Positions 48,128-61,879 of a stretch of DNA of 64,000 bases are shown here, piece after piece. Position 1 is the stretch's first letter. Each line of letters begins with the position of its first letter. Both the position numbers and the translations under genes were made by a program. This DNA comes from Cololabis saira (taxonomy: Eukaryota > Chordata > Actinopteri > Beloniformes > Belonidae). Where the stretch lies: the NCBI RefSeq assembly GCF_033807715.1, contig NC_084587.1:12358942-12422941 (forward strand). The letters run 5' to 3'. The notes beneath the pieces were generated by a model, which saw nothing but the letters and a program-made list of their open reading frames with translations, had not been told where the DNA came from and did not search any database.

Positions 48128-48499
48128 CGACGTTTTTAATGCCTTATTTAGGCTTATTATTTTATAATTGATTTATTACGGTATTGACGGTATTGCAAAA
48201 TCCATGTCGTGGGACAGTGCCACACCGGTGATGACTATGACACCGGTGTACCGCCCACCCCTATGTTGAGGCATTCATCAATCTGCAGTTATACAAAGGG
48301 CCATAATTGGAGTGTTTTGTTCTGGGTTCCTTTTATTTTATGGACTGGTACAAAAAAGGGTACTGATTATCAACATTAGGACTCAGTGGTAGTATGGTAA
48401 AGAGAGGATCATGATCTGGACTTGCTATGCTACCACAGGGCATGAACCGCTTCCCGTCATTAAGATGCAAAGTAGTCCCTAAAGTTTAAACACATCCTG

Positions 48500-48665
48500 T
48501 AGGATAATGACAGGTTGGCTGCCTGTCTGGTGTAGCTTAGTCGAAATAGGGTGATGCAGAAGCGCGATGGCCCTAAACATCAAACTAAATACACAATTGA
48601 ATGGGTTCGCAAAAAGAAAATCAACATCTTGGAGTGGCTCAAAAATTCCTTTTGAATGTTGAGCA
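48500..48665 (+). pseudogene. Tc1-like transposase fragment
   Basis: The plus strand reads DGPKHQTKYTIEWV then RKKKINILEWLKNS, the pattern of the Tc1/mariner second catalytic segment (NDPKHTSK..W...KINVLEWPSQSPD). Only a short degenerate stretch is visible; stops surround it. Confidence 0.75.
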
Positions 48666-48669
48666 GGTC

Positions 48670-49520
48670 TGATCCAGAACTACTGAAAGTGATTGAAGTC
48701 ATTGCACCCAAAAGGGGTTCAACCATCTATGAAGACAAGGGATCCTATCAGTTCTCTCTTCAGCCGTGTTTAATAGGCAACAAAGAAAATATAAATTATA
48801 ACTGTTTGTGTGTTGAGTTAACTTGAATTTTGTTAACCCCGAAAGGGCAGATTATATTGTAACAGTAGAAATTTCTCTGAAAAAATATAAGAAACTAAAA
48901 ATTAGAATAAACATGAGTAGGGAGAGTAGCAAAGAAAAAAGCTTCACAGAAAGCATCATCATGAATTCATTATGTTTGTTACCTGGCAACAATTTTGCAG
49001 ATGACGTCATGTGCAGCATTGGGAGGTAACACAGGTGAACTCTCAGTAGACATTGTGGACTAAAACCTACAGCCAGCAGTTCAACATCTGGGATGCCAAA
49101 GTGCTCCTTCGCAGCAACCTTTCCAGGGTAACAGCTTATGTTGTCAACAAGCACTACTGCACAGCTGTCCCACCTGCTGGTCGGTTTAAAGTCTTTTGCT
49201 TGCCCATGTCATCTGAAATCTGTGTATAGATGTGCTGGAATCTGGAACATGGTTCTGATGCCATGCCACGTGTCCCACTTTCATCCAATTTTATGTCCCA
49301 GGAATATCACAGTGTCCATGATGATCGAGGTGACAAAAAATTATCAAAACCTCTTTTATTTGCTTTCCTTTTTTCTCTTCTCTGTGATGCTCAACTTAGT
49401 TTACTTTTGAGGTATTTGGGTCTTTAGCTTGTTTTTGGAAAGTTTAATTAGTTGTTCTCACAATTTTCTGAATCCATAAAGCAGAAGAATGTCCAAACCA
49501 GCATAAAAAAATACATACAT
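48670..49520. other. Non-coding stretch
   Basis: Frames of about 100 codons on the minus strand (48852-49154) and 90 on the plus strand (49138-49410) have no recognisable domain. It may hold further transposase debris. Confidence 0.4.

Positions 49521-49529
<9 letters not shown>

Positions 49530-49595
<66 letters not shown>
49530..49595 (+). repeat. (TA)n microsatellite
   Basis: About 30 TA units. Confidence 0.95.
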
Positions 49596-49600
<5 letters not shown>

Positions 49601-49641
49601 AGACCAAAAGTTCAGACACACTTTGGACACATTTTGGTCTG

Positions 49642-49643
<2 letters not shown>

Positions 49644-49730
<87 letters not shown>
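49644..49730 (+). repeat. (GT)n microsatellite
   Basis: About 43 GT units, flanked by near-inverted AGACCAAAAGTTCAGACACA / ACACATTTTGGTCTG sequence at about 49602-49642. Confidence 0.96.
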
Positions 49731-49731
<1 letters not shown>

Positions 49732-49930
49732 TTATCCCTGACAGAAAAAAAGCTTGGGTAGAAACTCTCAGAAGAAAAAACATAAAAAGGGGAAATTTGA
49801 CAGAGCAAACGGCTACGGCCGTTTCTGTACTTCCGTCTGTGAGATTGAAAAAGTAGTTCGGCTGCAGGTGTTTGTCTATTTTGTCTTTTTTTTTGCTTTT
49901 AACGAAGCTCAAATCACATTTTATTGCAGA

Positions 49931-50290
49931 AAAATATTCAATCCTAGGGCATTTAAATTCACAAATAGCCTGGACACAGTATTACAATGATGTCCCTTTT
50001 TTTCCACTGTTGCTGGTCCAAACAGTAAGAGCCAGCTAACAGCTATGCTACAGTATGTGCTATGCTTCAGTGAAGAGGCTTTTCCACTATTATGAGCTGC
50101 AGTTTCTGAAATATTAAATCCTAGAGCATTTAAATTCACAAATAGCCTGGACACAGTATTACAATGTTGTTCCTCTGTCCCTTTTTTTCACTGTTGCTGG
50201 TCCAAACAGTTAGAGCAAGCTAACGGCTATGCTATGTGCCATGCTTCAGTGAAGAGGCTTTTCCACTATTAGGAGCTGCAGTTTCTGAAG
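49931..50290. repeat. Two-copy tandem duplication, about 178 bp
   Basis: Copy 1 49931-50107 and copy 2 50108-50290 share GCATTTAAATTCACAAATAG, CTGGACACAGTATTACAATG, CACTGTTGCTGGTCCAAACA and GAAGAGGCTTTTCCACTATT with few differences. Confidence 0.85.
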
Positions 50291-50299
50291 AGATCGAAG

Positions 50300-53200
50300 G
50301 ACACTAAATTGTCTTACTACTGATTTGGTGGAGGCTGACACATTGTTTTTCACCAAGCAGTACTGGGCATAGCCTGATGCATATTAATAAGACTCGATGT
50401 ACTGTGGTGATAAACAAACTCACTGATTCAAACAGCATAGAGCGATTTTCTTTTCTCATTTGTGTGTTGTTTAGCTAACTACACGGTGGTGCACAGCCAC
50501 CCTCAGATGAATCTTTGGCTCATGAGTCATTCTTTACATTAACTTATACTAATGTCATTACTTTATCCAAATATATCTGCAAAACATCCTTTCATAAATT
50601 CATTTTTGTGCCAAGTCAGCCAGTGTGCACTATATATGTATATTTGTTTTCCGTGTTTTTGTTCTCTTGCATCTTTTCATCCAAAGTATCATTAGTGATG
50701 GCACAATAGAGCTTTGATGAATCTGTTTTGATTTGTTTGAGACATTTTGATGGAAAAATTATCCATAATTACAGGCTATGACATTCTGACTGTGAAAATA
50801 AAAAAACGCAATAGCGTCATATGCTATTGAATTCATAGCCTGTGTCAAATCGACGTCCACATATGCATGCACACCCACACACAAACAAGTTTCCCACCAC
50901 CTTTGTCAGCATCATTGGCTAACTCCCATCACTATACTCCACACTCACCCCCACCCCACCCTCGTGCTGTGTCTGCTTTAAACCACTGCAGCATGCTCCA
51001 AAGCTTTTTGAGGTGTTCAAGAAAATTCCTGTGTTGTCGAAGCTCCAGCTCCCACGAAAGTGCCCAGTGTAATCCTGCAGATTGTGGACGGGGTACTTAC
51101 GCACACACGATACGGATAGTAACCACTAACCCAGCACTGCTCCATCAATTTGTATTCTTTTGTTTGCAGTATACATTTTGCAAACATGTTGTCTAATATC
51201 TATCAATTGTCATTCTATAACAGCCCCATGCAAATCTCCTTTGAATGAATACTTATCTTGCCATTTGAAAGAAATATTTCTTTTGTCCTTAAATGCCAGG
51301 CAGGGAGGCTTTAAAGGCTCACTAGAAAGTTCAAAACATTATGTTATGTGTCCACTTTCCTTTAATAAATGGTTTGAATACTGTTTATTCAAGTTCAAAG
51401 TCAAATTTTCATGTTTGTAAAACTTGGGTTAAATGAGTGACTACTGAATTTAAGTAACAGTTGGCTGTGTTTTTTCTTTCCTTTCAGATATTTTGAATGT
51501 TGCGTAGCATGAAATACCAGTGTATCCTACATGGATGGTGTTTTTTATGTTTGTACTGTGTTTTTATTCAATATTTGAGCAGGGTTAATGCTAATAAGTG
51601 AAAACCTGTAGTGCAAAGCAATAACAAGTGACACAAGTTCCTACTTGTAAACATGTAAATTAAAAATAAAAAGCAGAGCAGTCAGCCTTTGCATGAATCT
51701 TTACACAGAAACCTGATGCCTTTGCTGAGATCGCCGCAGCAATTATAACAAAAGGGAGGGCCACTGTTTCGTTTTATGTTGCTGCAGCAAAGGCTTTGGA
51801 AGCACCCTCTGTCTCCTGGCATGCCGCTCCTCATCAACGCTGCAATAAATCAATTTTCATCCCCACACCAGTCCCGCATGCACCCTCCCCACCTCCTGCT
51901 CCCGTTTTTCTCTCCACTTCTTTACTCCCACTTGGCTCCTTCTCCCGAGCCCTCTTCTGTTCACCACAATGGTTCTCAGCTCTGAACAGGGGCAGAGGGA
52001 GACTGAAGTAATCTCGACCTTCCTCCTCCTTTTTCACACACTGCTCTTAACTTAAATGAAGCTAGAGGGTGTTTTTGTGGAAATCGGAAATGTCATTCAG
52101 CTTGACCTGAATTCAAGAAGGGTGTTATAGGGATGGATAGATGAGCTGTCATGCTAAAAACATGCATGCATGAACTCTATTCACATGCAGTAAGGACATC
52201 ATGACACAATCAGTATCAGTCCAAAACCCTAATGAGCAACGTGGCATAGAATAATAATAATGATGAAAAAGAGTCAAATGTTCTAATGTAAAGTAAAGGA
52301 GGAGCTAATCTACGACTCATCTCTTTCAAGTGGAGCTCATGCAGAGCTATGAAAAGAAGGAGAAAATGCAATAAGGTTTCCACCTTTTAAATGTCATCTA
52401 ACTCAAGCCTCAGGACAGGTGCAGGAGGAGAGCCATTGTCACTGGCCTCTGTGTTTGAACTTATCCTGGTCAGCTTTGATCTCATCTCCTTATTAACCCG
52501 AGGCCATTTCTTGATATTTGAAAGAGACAAAAATAATGACGCATGCATTTCTTGAAGCATTGTGTTGAAAGATCTTCTGCCTCCAGAGACAAGGTGAGCA
52601 CTGTTCAGGAGAATTTCTATACAGATTTTTATAATTCTTGCTCCATTTATGTGTTAAAAGGAACATTAATTAGCTCTCTCCCAACCTTGATGTTACTGTC
52701 AATTAGTAGTTACACTATGTAGGGAGATCATTAAGTTACTCTAATTAGGCAAAAGAGCAACTAATGCAGGTCATGGTTTATGGGTTGCATTTATTTTGGT
52801 TTTTCTTGTTTCTTTTCTTTGAAGCTTTTTTTCTGTAATTTTATCTTGAAAGTTTCTGTCCTTGGCTTGTCCGCCCATTCCCTGATTGTCCACACCTGTG
52901 TCTCATTAGCCCATTTGTCTGTTGACTCGTACCTCCTCCTGCTTCACCTGATAGATTGTTAGTTATGCTTTAAGGCAGTTTCTCTTTGTGACCCTGCCCT
53001 TGTGAAATACAGTAGGTTTGGAACCACTTCCATTCAGCCTTTTTCAATGGTACAGAATGTACCAAACTACTTATAATGGAACGGAGGTGTCCAGGAGCAG
53101 CTTCTCAAAACTACCAGCTGCTGAATTGCTGATAACACCTTAAACACCTTTTGAGTTGTTTTTTTTTCTTCAAAGCCAACAACTACATTTCACCAATGTT

Positions 53201-53430
53201 CCTACGCTACTCCACACCATTTTTCATGTTTTTGACTTATGGTAGTTGTTGTTCTGCATACTGTACATCACATTTAATTTTGCTGATTGGCTGTAAGGGC
53301 TTGTGGCATCCAGAGGCAGTTTCTTATGTGTCAGTTGGAACATGACTTATTTTTGGTTTCAAATTGTAAAATAATTAGGAGAGTTGGCCAGGCTAAACAC
53401 TTGAGCAAATTTGCAGGAAATTAAGTTATT
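50300..53430. other. Long non-coding stretch, mostly apparently single copy
   Basis: No exon or repeat boundary found. A part at 52640-52760 is rich in TTAATTAG / CAATTAG / CTAATTAG homeodomain-type motifs and may be a conserved enhancer. Confidence 0.4.
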
Positions 53431-53474
53431 AGCAGGGCTAATTTGCACCAATTATGGTCAAGTACTCAATATCG

Positions 53475-54060
53475 AGTCAGATGACACCACCCACGACTCC
53501 ATGTCAAACCATTCAAAAGTTATAGCAGAAAGTAGGAACTCTCAAATATGGACCAATCAGATGAAGGGGGGGTGCGCTTTTTGGCATCTATCGTCGCTAC
53601 GGTAACGCTTTTGACTGAGAAAAGTAATGCCCATCGTCGCAGGTTCGGGCGAAGACATGGCATAAATTGCGCCAAAATTACACGATTAATTCAAAATGGC
53701 CGACTTCCTGTTCGTTTCGGCCATGGCGCCAAGAGACCTTTCTTTAAGTTGCGACATGATACAGGTGTGTACCGATTTTCGTGCATGTACGTCAAACCTT
53801 ATTGTGGGGCTTGAGGCACAAAGTTTCTAGGGGGCGCTGTTGAGCCATTAGGCCACGCCCATTAATGCAAACCATTAAATATAAAATTTTTCGCCAGGCC
53901 TGGCTTGCGTGCAAAATTTGGTGACTTTTGAGGCACGTTTGGGGGGGTTCAAAAAGGCCCTCATTTCGTCGGAAGAAGGAAAAAAAAAAAGAGAAAAAAA
54001 AACAAGAAAAATTCCTACAGATACAATAGGGCCTTCGCACTGTCAGTGCTCGGGCCCTAA
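53475..54060 (-). repeat. GGGCCCGAGCAC family, inverted truncated copy
   Basis: Right end is the inverse of GGGCCCGAGCACTGACAGTG then CGAAGGCCCTATTGTATCTG. Contains inverted CATGTACGTCAAAC and GGGGGCGCTGTTGAGCC blocks of the family at 23736. Confidence 0.75.
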
Positions 54061-54389
54061 TTACACAGACTACAAGGAACACAGACTGTATAAAACAATG
54101 CACAAAGCATTGGTTTGTGTAGAGCAGATCTGAAGCTTGTGTTTCTTCATACGGGGTTCAACCATGTTGATTGAGAAGCCAACGGAAACACACCGCGTAT
54201 GTCATGAAGTTAGCTTTGGCTCCCAGCTCCTTCAGCCGAACTCTGCCAAAATATCTGCTGAGCTCTTGTAGACATTTACATCGGATATACTGTTTAACAT
54301 GTTGACTTGAGAGTAAAATAAAAAATGACAGTTGGGTTTAGCTGGCGCTGGGTTAATATAAACAGCTGGTTGCTTTACTAAGCATGGAA

Positions 54390-54725
54390 GAATGATGAAT
54401 ATGTATGAGGCAGTGATAACAGCTAGCCATTGGCTGAGCCAACTTTCAGTCACTCATATTAGAAATAAACATAGTGCTTTATATATAAATTCTTCTGGCA
54501 TGGTATACAAAATTCAGAGTTGTCATGGATGTGAAATCAAACGATTGATATCAAAACGTTTTTTGAACCAGCCTGTAAATATGTTAATTTCTGCTCTAAA
54601 GTTGGACATTTTAACATGGGAGTCAATGGAGATTGGACGAGTTCTTGCAGACAACCTCTGGCAGCCAGTTGAGGAACTGCAACGAATCTTAGTTTGGCAT
54701 GACTGTCAATCTAGAAGTTAGATGG
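54390..54725. repeat. Interspersed repeat fragment
   Basis: GTTGGACATTTTAACATGGG..CCAGTTGAGGAACTGC, shared inverted with 6760-6840. The 109-codon frame over it has no recognisable domain. Confidence 0.5.
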
Positions 54726-57700
54726 TTGGCACTTGGAAGAACACTGCCAGGGAGCCAGACAGACCAGGATGACAAACAGACCGACTAGCAGGGAGGAAAG
54801 GAAGCCAAGACAATATATTGACATGGCTGACAAGACAGATGTGCAAACAATCAGGATAGACAAGGACATGGAAGGTCAAACTAGAACTTAAGAAACCAAG
54901 AAGTAGACTTTCAAAATAAAACAGGGTTAAAACAGAGTACAAAACGATGGATCCAAGAAAAACACAAGCAGAAACCAAAACCCTAACACAACAACCGTAA
55001 ACCATGACAAATTAGTTTGTGGCTTTGTAAGTAAGGCATTACAATTGATATGTTCACTAAAATCTGTGTGACAACGACATGGGTTTGAGTTTGCATCCCA
55101 AGTTTCTTGGTATGACTAAATGATGGCTACATTGTTCTGATGAAAAATGAAGATTAATAAAAGAAAACAATGCACAATACCTAATCTAATATTTGTTACA
55201 ACTCACAATCTTTTCTCCAAAATATAAATTTTTCTTTTTTTTTTTTAATTTGAATTGGTATAGTCCCTTCAACTTTTGAAATATCCTCTTGCTACTGCCA
55301 TCCACATATGTTGATTTTTTTTTTGTTTTATTATTTTATTTTATCGTGTGATTCTGACCCTGTCAATCAAATGCAGAAGCAGCAGATATGACACTTGTCA
55401 TCAGTTCTAAAAGGAACCCAAAATCCATTTTGCTGTAGTAATGACCATTTGTAACACACCACATGATTTTTACAAGGCATTTTTTGAAACAATTTTGAGC
55501 AGGATGGAGTGGTTAGACTGCAGGAAAAAATTATGAAAAACTGGAATAAGAACATTGTATATTGCTTGTAACGTATCTGTGTACGGACTCCTGTGCAGCC
55601 CTTGCAAGTACTATTTTATTTTTCTAAAACTGCAGTTCCAAGACCTGTTTTTGCATTGAAAAAGGCTAAACTTGCTCACTAAATGTATGAAATGCTCTCT
55701 TAGCAGACTACAAAAACTAGCTTATCAAGTCAACCACAGGTTTTTAATCTAAAACATTTGTAAAGCACAACAAGAGCATAGGGCATAAACTCTGCAAGGA
55801 TAGATGCATTTGAAAAAGATAAGTATTGATCTGCAGAAAGGGCTAAGATTGTAATGAATTTCAATGCAGCCTACAAGACTGCCAGTCATTTTTAAACATA
55901 ATTTACAGAATTCAACATTTGTTTTGATCTTTAGAAAAAATATTTTTCTTTCAAAAAAGTTGTTAGAATTTGGATTTCCATTTATTGATTACTATTTATC
56001 AGAAATGCTGATGAGATGAAAAATGAATGTATGTTATGAATGATAAAAATGTGTACTGGAACATTCACACGAAAAAGAAAAATAAGTTAGGGTCAGTTGT
56101 AAGGCAGATAATCATATGCATGTTTTGAGCATAAATATCCACATGTTCATTTATGACCAAATTAGATTACCTTTTCTGATTTTCCCCACTGCTGTTGGGA
56201 GGGAGGTAAACATCTGCCCTGGTTCACTATTTGTCCATAAGAAAAGAAAGTACCTTACAGCTGTGTCACACAATTCCCAAATTCCAGGACGAAAGTCTGA
56301 AATGCTGTTTGGCCACCCACTACTGTGACTGTCACACTGTGAGTACACTATTTCCTGCATTATCACTCAAGGCTAGGATGTAAGCCGTGAGAACCAAAAT
56401 GGTCCCATGGAAATGTAACTCCTGAAGATAGTGGGCTTGGTTTTTGTGTAATAATGTAAGATGCAGGCTGGTCATTTGTTAATCTCTTGTGCTTCACACT
56501 ATGTGGTTGGTTCTCCCAGTAGTCGTTAATATGTAAATCAGTGCTGTTTCCACTGTAAGGTTAACAGCATCCATAGTAATGTACAATGTACCTATAAAGT
56601 TTACAGCATGTACCTATTTGAAAATCTGAATGATGTTACGTAATGTGATATGATATATTGCACACATACGGTGCTGGATATCTACCATCTACCTTTCACT
56701 AAACCTGGCCAAGTGCACAGATTGCACTCTGCCATAAAAGAGACATGCCTTAAGCCCTGGTAGATGGTGAGGCCACATCAGACTGCAGTTTAACCTGGAT
56801 TTCTGTGCAGCATATCCACTTTCTATCTCTGCAACAGGAAGCACTGACATTTTGAGAAGAGTTTTTTTTAAGTCCCAACTTCATGAAACTAGTTCCAGTG
56901 GTTCACTTGTCAGGGCTAACACACTGGTAAAAGACTATAAATGTCTGTAATATGTTATTTTACTGCTTTCAGGCACAAATCCTGCTCATTGCCCTGTTTG
57001 CAACACAGCAGGAGAAAATCGGACCATTCGGATGGATCTTTAAATTCCATCAAAAGAACAGCAACCACCACTGAGACTCATTTTTACTAAACGGTATACC
57101 TGAGAATCTCTACCTTCTTCATTTTCAGTCAAAGTCAGATGAGTTCCCCTCTCACCTGTTTTTATTGAATTCCCAATTCCATATCCAAACTTCTCAGCAT
57201 GCTTAAAAGAATCACTATGAAGAGCCTCTCAGGTAATGAACTGTGGTTGTTGAATATTTTTAATGCATTCGATAGACTATCTTTGCGCTAAATTAGCAGC
57301 AGGGTGTAAGTCACCTTGGGCAATCTGACAAACACAAAAGCGAAAAAGAACGGTTCTTCATGTTTCTTTTGATTCAAAGAGCAGACCTTTTGAGATATTA
57401 CTGATAAAACATTTTGAAAACAGCCTTGTACATCTAAAAAACAACAACTGGACAAAAGGGTCTGGCTTCTGTAAAGATGTGTCATCCATCGATTTCCAAA
57501 GAGAGGTTTAGAAGCCCATTTTATCTGAGCTCTGACAGGCAAGGTTCCTATCCCAGGTTTTGATCTGTTTCTTCCGCTTTCTAACGACGTGAGAGTTATT
57601 TTAGGAGGAGCTGACTAATATAGACAGAAGTGCTAACTGAAGTACTGTGGCTGTGTTGCACCTCATGCTAATCTATGATGCTAACTACAACACAGATACA

Positions 57701-58780
57701 GTCATTCTGAGTAAACCTGTCCATCCGTCCTTGTTTCACCTTCACTATAAAAATAGCTTATTATATACTGTCCCTTTGCCTACTATTACACTTGAAACAA
57801 ATAATAATAATCAGAAAACAGTAAACAATGCAAGATTTTTAAATGGGAAGCTAGTAAAACTATATTCATTTATTTACGTACTTAATGGTCTTTAAGAAAG
57901 CACTAATAAAAGCAAAAAAGGAAGTTGTGTGTAAATGACAATCAAAATGTAACAGAAATGGTGAGCTATTTAAATATGCTGTCCTGAAAATATTTTGACA
58001 ATTTTTTTCATCTGCAGGAGCAAATCATTGCCGATACTGTAACTTCTGTTTGAGTTAAATTGCGTACATATTTACAAGACACGCATGTTCCTTCGGCCAC
58101 AAACAGGTTTAGGAAAAGGCCAATTTTTAAGAGGATCAATCACAAGTTTACATTATACATTTATCAAAGAGATCCTCGGACAATCACACTATGCAGTACT
58201 AAGGTGCAGGTTACATGCTAAATACATGCAGAACTGTATGCTCTGCTCTGTGTGATGTGTAAGACTTTCAGATCCTGCTGGATTTATCAGATGCCTTGTT
58301 GCTTTTTTCGCCACATCTTATAGGACCATGGTGCAACACTGAAATTCCTTTTCCTCCCATTAATCTCATGGTAAAGATGATGACGAAGCTTCACTGTGTG
58401 CCCCATTTTTTTCTTTCTGTCTGTCTCACCGTGACCAATGACCTTCCCTCCATCCTGGACTGTCCTCGGCATCGAAGATTAAGTTCAGATATCTGATGCC
58501 ATCTTTTTTTCTTTTTTTTTTAAATCTTCCAGTGAGGGCTCTTTGTCAGCTTCTTTCTGGAGTGTCAGGCTAATGCTTGAGTAAGCAAACAAACAAGCGG
58601 GAGCAGAAGTGATGTATCAGAGGACTGCCACTGGTTGGGGATGAGCTGTCAGTTGCTCTGTTGAGTAGCTAATGATCACTGTTGGGTGATGTGGGATTTG
58701 AAAGACTCTAATTTGGACCACACGTGTTTATCCTATGTGCTCATTTATCAGTGGATTCTCAAGTTCTAAATTACTTGTAC
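54726..58780. other. Long non-coding stretch
   Basis: AT-rich, apparently single copy. No exon, RNA gene or transposon end recognised. Confidence 0.4.
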
Positions 58781-58785
58781 CAAGA

Positions 58786-59328
58786 AAAAAAAAAAAAAAA
58801 AAACCTTTTTGATTAGAGTTTTGTAAGGTTTTTTGAACCTGTCCAGTAACCCGCGATGGACATTTGTTAACATTTTTCAAAAAAGATCAAGTTCATATTT
58901 TCATTTGGCCACACCTTCTTCCATCCATCTGTAACCTACCTGGTGTGTGTATCACCAACTTGCAGGTATATCTAAGGTCTAGGTTCTAAGAGGAGATATG
59001 CATACAATGGAGCAGTAAAGTAAATTAAATCACTATAATCCTTCTCTTAATAACTCACACCAACAACCGGATAACTTCAGTATTACTGTATTATTTTTTT
59101 TGTTTCACTGTTGTGTTTTTTTTCCTCACTTTCTGTTAAACCATAAACTTAGAAACATAGAACTTTCAGTTACAGTTATACAATTACGCGGCGACGTGCA
59201 ACGTATGGCGTAGGCTCTGCTTTGGTCTAACGCGGAACTATAAATCAGCCTTTACCTCTCACTGCTGCTCACTGCACCGCCACGCGCGGCTTAAAAAAAA
59301 AAAAAAAAAAAAAAAGTCAAGATGTCTC
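58786..59328. repeat. A-runs and a fragment of the GCGGAACCATAAATCAGCC MITE
   Basis: A-runs at about 58785-58803 and 59294-59315. Between them GGCGTAGGCTCTGC..CTAACGCGGAAC and TATAAATCAGCC belong to the MITE family seen at 11.7 kb. Confidence 0.55.
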
Positions 59329-59375
59329 CAGTAGTGGAGCGGCTAAGAGTGGATTTTAGGCAGAATCGTGCATTT

Positions 59376-59800
59376 GGTGATACAAGCATGAAAATTGGCA
59401 TGAGCAGTGTTCATGGGTCACTTGACAAGAAAATTGGTCGGGCCACTTGAAATTTCAAGTTGGCGGCCATTTTTCAAGATGGCCGCCACCTTGGTCGATC
59501 AATTAAGTGATGTAATTGTTTGGTTGGTGATATAGGCATGAAAATTGGCATGAGCAGTCTCCATGGGTCACTTGACAAGAAAATTGGTCGGGCCACTTGA
59601 AATTTCAAGCTGGCGGCCATTTTTCAAGATGGCCGCCACCTTGGTTGATCAATTAAGTGATGTAATTGTTTGGTTGGTGATGTAGACATGAAAATTGGCA
59701 TGAGCAGTCTCCATGGGTCACTTGACCAGAAACTGCTCACAGCCACTTGAAATTTCAAGATGGCAGCCATTCTTTGAGATTGCCACCTGGATTTTTAAAT
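59376..59800 (+). repeat. Left tandem array, three 150-bp monomers
   Basis: Each unit reads GGTGATNNNNNCATGAAAAT, CATGAGCAGT, CATGGGTCACTTGAC, CCACTTGAAATTTCAAG, then GGCGGCCATTTTTCAAGATG. The third copy is degraded (GGCAGCCATTCTTTGAGAT). Confidence 0.85.
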
Positions 59801-60465
59801 AATATATTTTCCCATTTTAATTTGAGGTCCTAAAAAGGCCAAGAGTGGATTTTTTACTGTATTTTGTCTAACTCCTCACCCTTGACCTGTCCAATGTGGT
59901 AAAACCTGCCAGGAGTTGCCTCTTAACGGCATAGCTCTCAGGGTTCAGTGAAGTGCACAAGCTCCCTTACCACGACAAGGTAACATTCACAAGGGAGGTT
60001 TTTTTTTATTTTTTATTATTACCTAAATGAACAGACAGTAACGTTGTCAAATAAATACTAAGGAATGGAGAAACAAAAAGGAAGATTATTAAAATGGCCA
60101 GCTTTGGTGCTGAATGGATAGCGCTCCAAAAAATAATTGAACAATTATTTACTGAATGGCAATATGGGCAGATCTAGAGGCAACAGCAGCTCTGACTGAC
60201 AAAGCCGTGGAACCATGATAAACTGAAAATATCCCTCACAAATAAAAGGTAGAGGTGCTGACATTACACAGTATCTCCTCAACTAAAAATATCTCTCACT
60301 GGCAATTACCCAGTGGAAAAAAATACTAAAGAACTAAACTAAAAATGCGATTAACTGGTAAAACTGAAGACAAACTGATGTGGCCATGGGGAGCCGAGCC
60401 ATAGAGCCTGAAAACACAGGTGCCAAGGGGGAGTAACCCTGGCGAAAAGAATATGCAGATAGGAT

Positions 60466-61686
60466 CTAGCAGGGGCAACTACACAGACATGTACAAGTGA
60501 GTCCATATCTGAAGCACTTACACCTTCCAGTACATGCCTTGGTGCATTTGGTCAACTCCCAACAACTCTCTGCAAAGTCCAAAAGATTTTCCATTCCTCA
60601 TCTTGTTCTATCCATCCCCAGTCAGATGGGCTTGGCATTTGTGGTTATCGCTTTAATGCCTGTCCCCACACCTATCCAGCCTCATAAGATGCACGTTTGG
60701 CATGCTCTTTGAGTGCTGCTTGAGTTGGTGGGATCAGGTCATATGGTCTTTGCTTTCTGGCAGAGATCAAGCCTCGCCTCATTCACAGTTGTGACATCGC
60801 TGGATCTGTCATACATTAGCACAACAAGTCTCACCAAAGCTTGCAGGTCGCTGTCATTTACTGCAGAGGGTTCTGTTTTGCAAGCAGTTATGACAGGCGT
60901 TTGTCTTGGATTCAGGAATGCCACTGTATCACTAACTTTGTCCATGACATGCTTTACTGTTGCAACAGAGTGGGCTTGGTCTCGGGGGAGGGGAAGCAGT
61001 GATGTAATGCTGACTTTAAAATCCAGGCTCCTCCGTTGGGATGCATGGTGGGCTGACCATGTTATATTGGCAGAAGCATCGACTGCTTGGGTTAGGCTAA
61101 CTTTCTCCAGCCAGTCAAACTCCAACTGCCAAGTTTCTGTTGAATACAGTGAGGTCTGGTAAAGGTAGGTTGGCTACAGGATGGGGCTCTGGGTTTCTCT
61201 TTCTGAAGAAAGCTGGTTGGATGTTCGAGAAGGATTCAGGAATTTCAGGAACTTTGCTTGGTCTGTCATCTGAAAGTTGGAGTGGTGGCCTTATCTCACC
61301 CTCATTGTTAAGACCTGGATGTTGGAACATAGAAATACTTGTACCATGAAAGGATGCATGTGCCGTTGTTGCTGTGGGATTATGGTCAATGTTGTCCATA
61401 GCAGATGTGGTGAAGAGTCCCTTTCTCAGAATCGGTGGGCAGACAACCCCATCTACCACATACTGGTTCACCACAGATTCTCCTAGCAGTGCGGAAACCT
61501 CCAACACCCTGTCATAGGAGATGCATATCCCATTCTCATGAAGTAGGTCAATGAGTAGTCGCTTTCGTGTTTTAGCATACACCGCCATTCCAATGTAAAC
61601 AGCAAATGGAGTTTCACGGTCTCTCGAGTGCCTATGGGTTGCTGCACCATCTTTGCACTTAGTTTTGCAATTGTCTAATCTCTAGT
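60466..61686 (-). pseudogene. Broken ORF of the long-TIR element, cysteine-rich C-terminus (unnamed protein family)
   Basis: From 61686 downward: LDNCKTKCKDG, HRHSRDRETPFAVYIGMAVY, AKTRKRLLIDLLHENG, SYDRVLEVSALLGE, DGVVCPPILRKGLFTTSAMD, NIDHNPTATTAHASFHGTS. A one-base shift at about 61118-61124 separates NLAV from EFDWLEKVSLTQAVD; then NITWSAHHASQRR, SITSLLPLPRDQAHSVATVK, VMDKVSDTVAFLNP and ALVRLVVLMYDRSS, VTTVNEARLDL. After more lesions it ends KCTKACTGRCKCFRYG then LTCTCLCSCPC and TAG at 60466-60468. The text between TPVITA and the LMYDRSS segment seems shortened relative to what I remember of this family, so an internal deletion is likely. No known transposase motif assigned. Confidence 0.65.
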
Positions 61687-61879
61687 CTAATTTACCCGTA
61701 ATCACCAAATCAACACAAATGTACTTTTATGCCTAAGTGTTAGAGGTTTTTTTCATGGCATAAAATTGTTTTGGCATCATCCAAAACTTAAAAAAAAAAA
61801 TAATGACTCCAAGTCCTCTTTACTGAAAAAAAAAATGTATATGGGAAAATTGATCTTTTGAGGATCCAGTGGCGGCTCA

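Noticed and set aside
48852..49154. 100-codon minus-strand frame starting MLVDNISCYPGKVAAK
   Set aside because: Faint resemblance to a transposase DN-x-C-x-x-A motif, but the rest is low complexity; not enough to call.
60713..61162. 149-codon plus-strand frame
   Set aside because: Antisense to the minus-strand element ORF, whose peptide has the coherent conserved-looking text.
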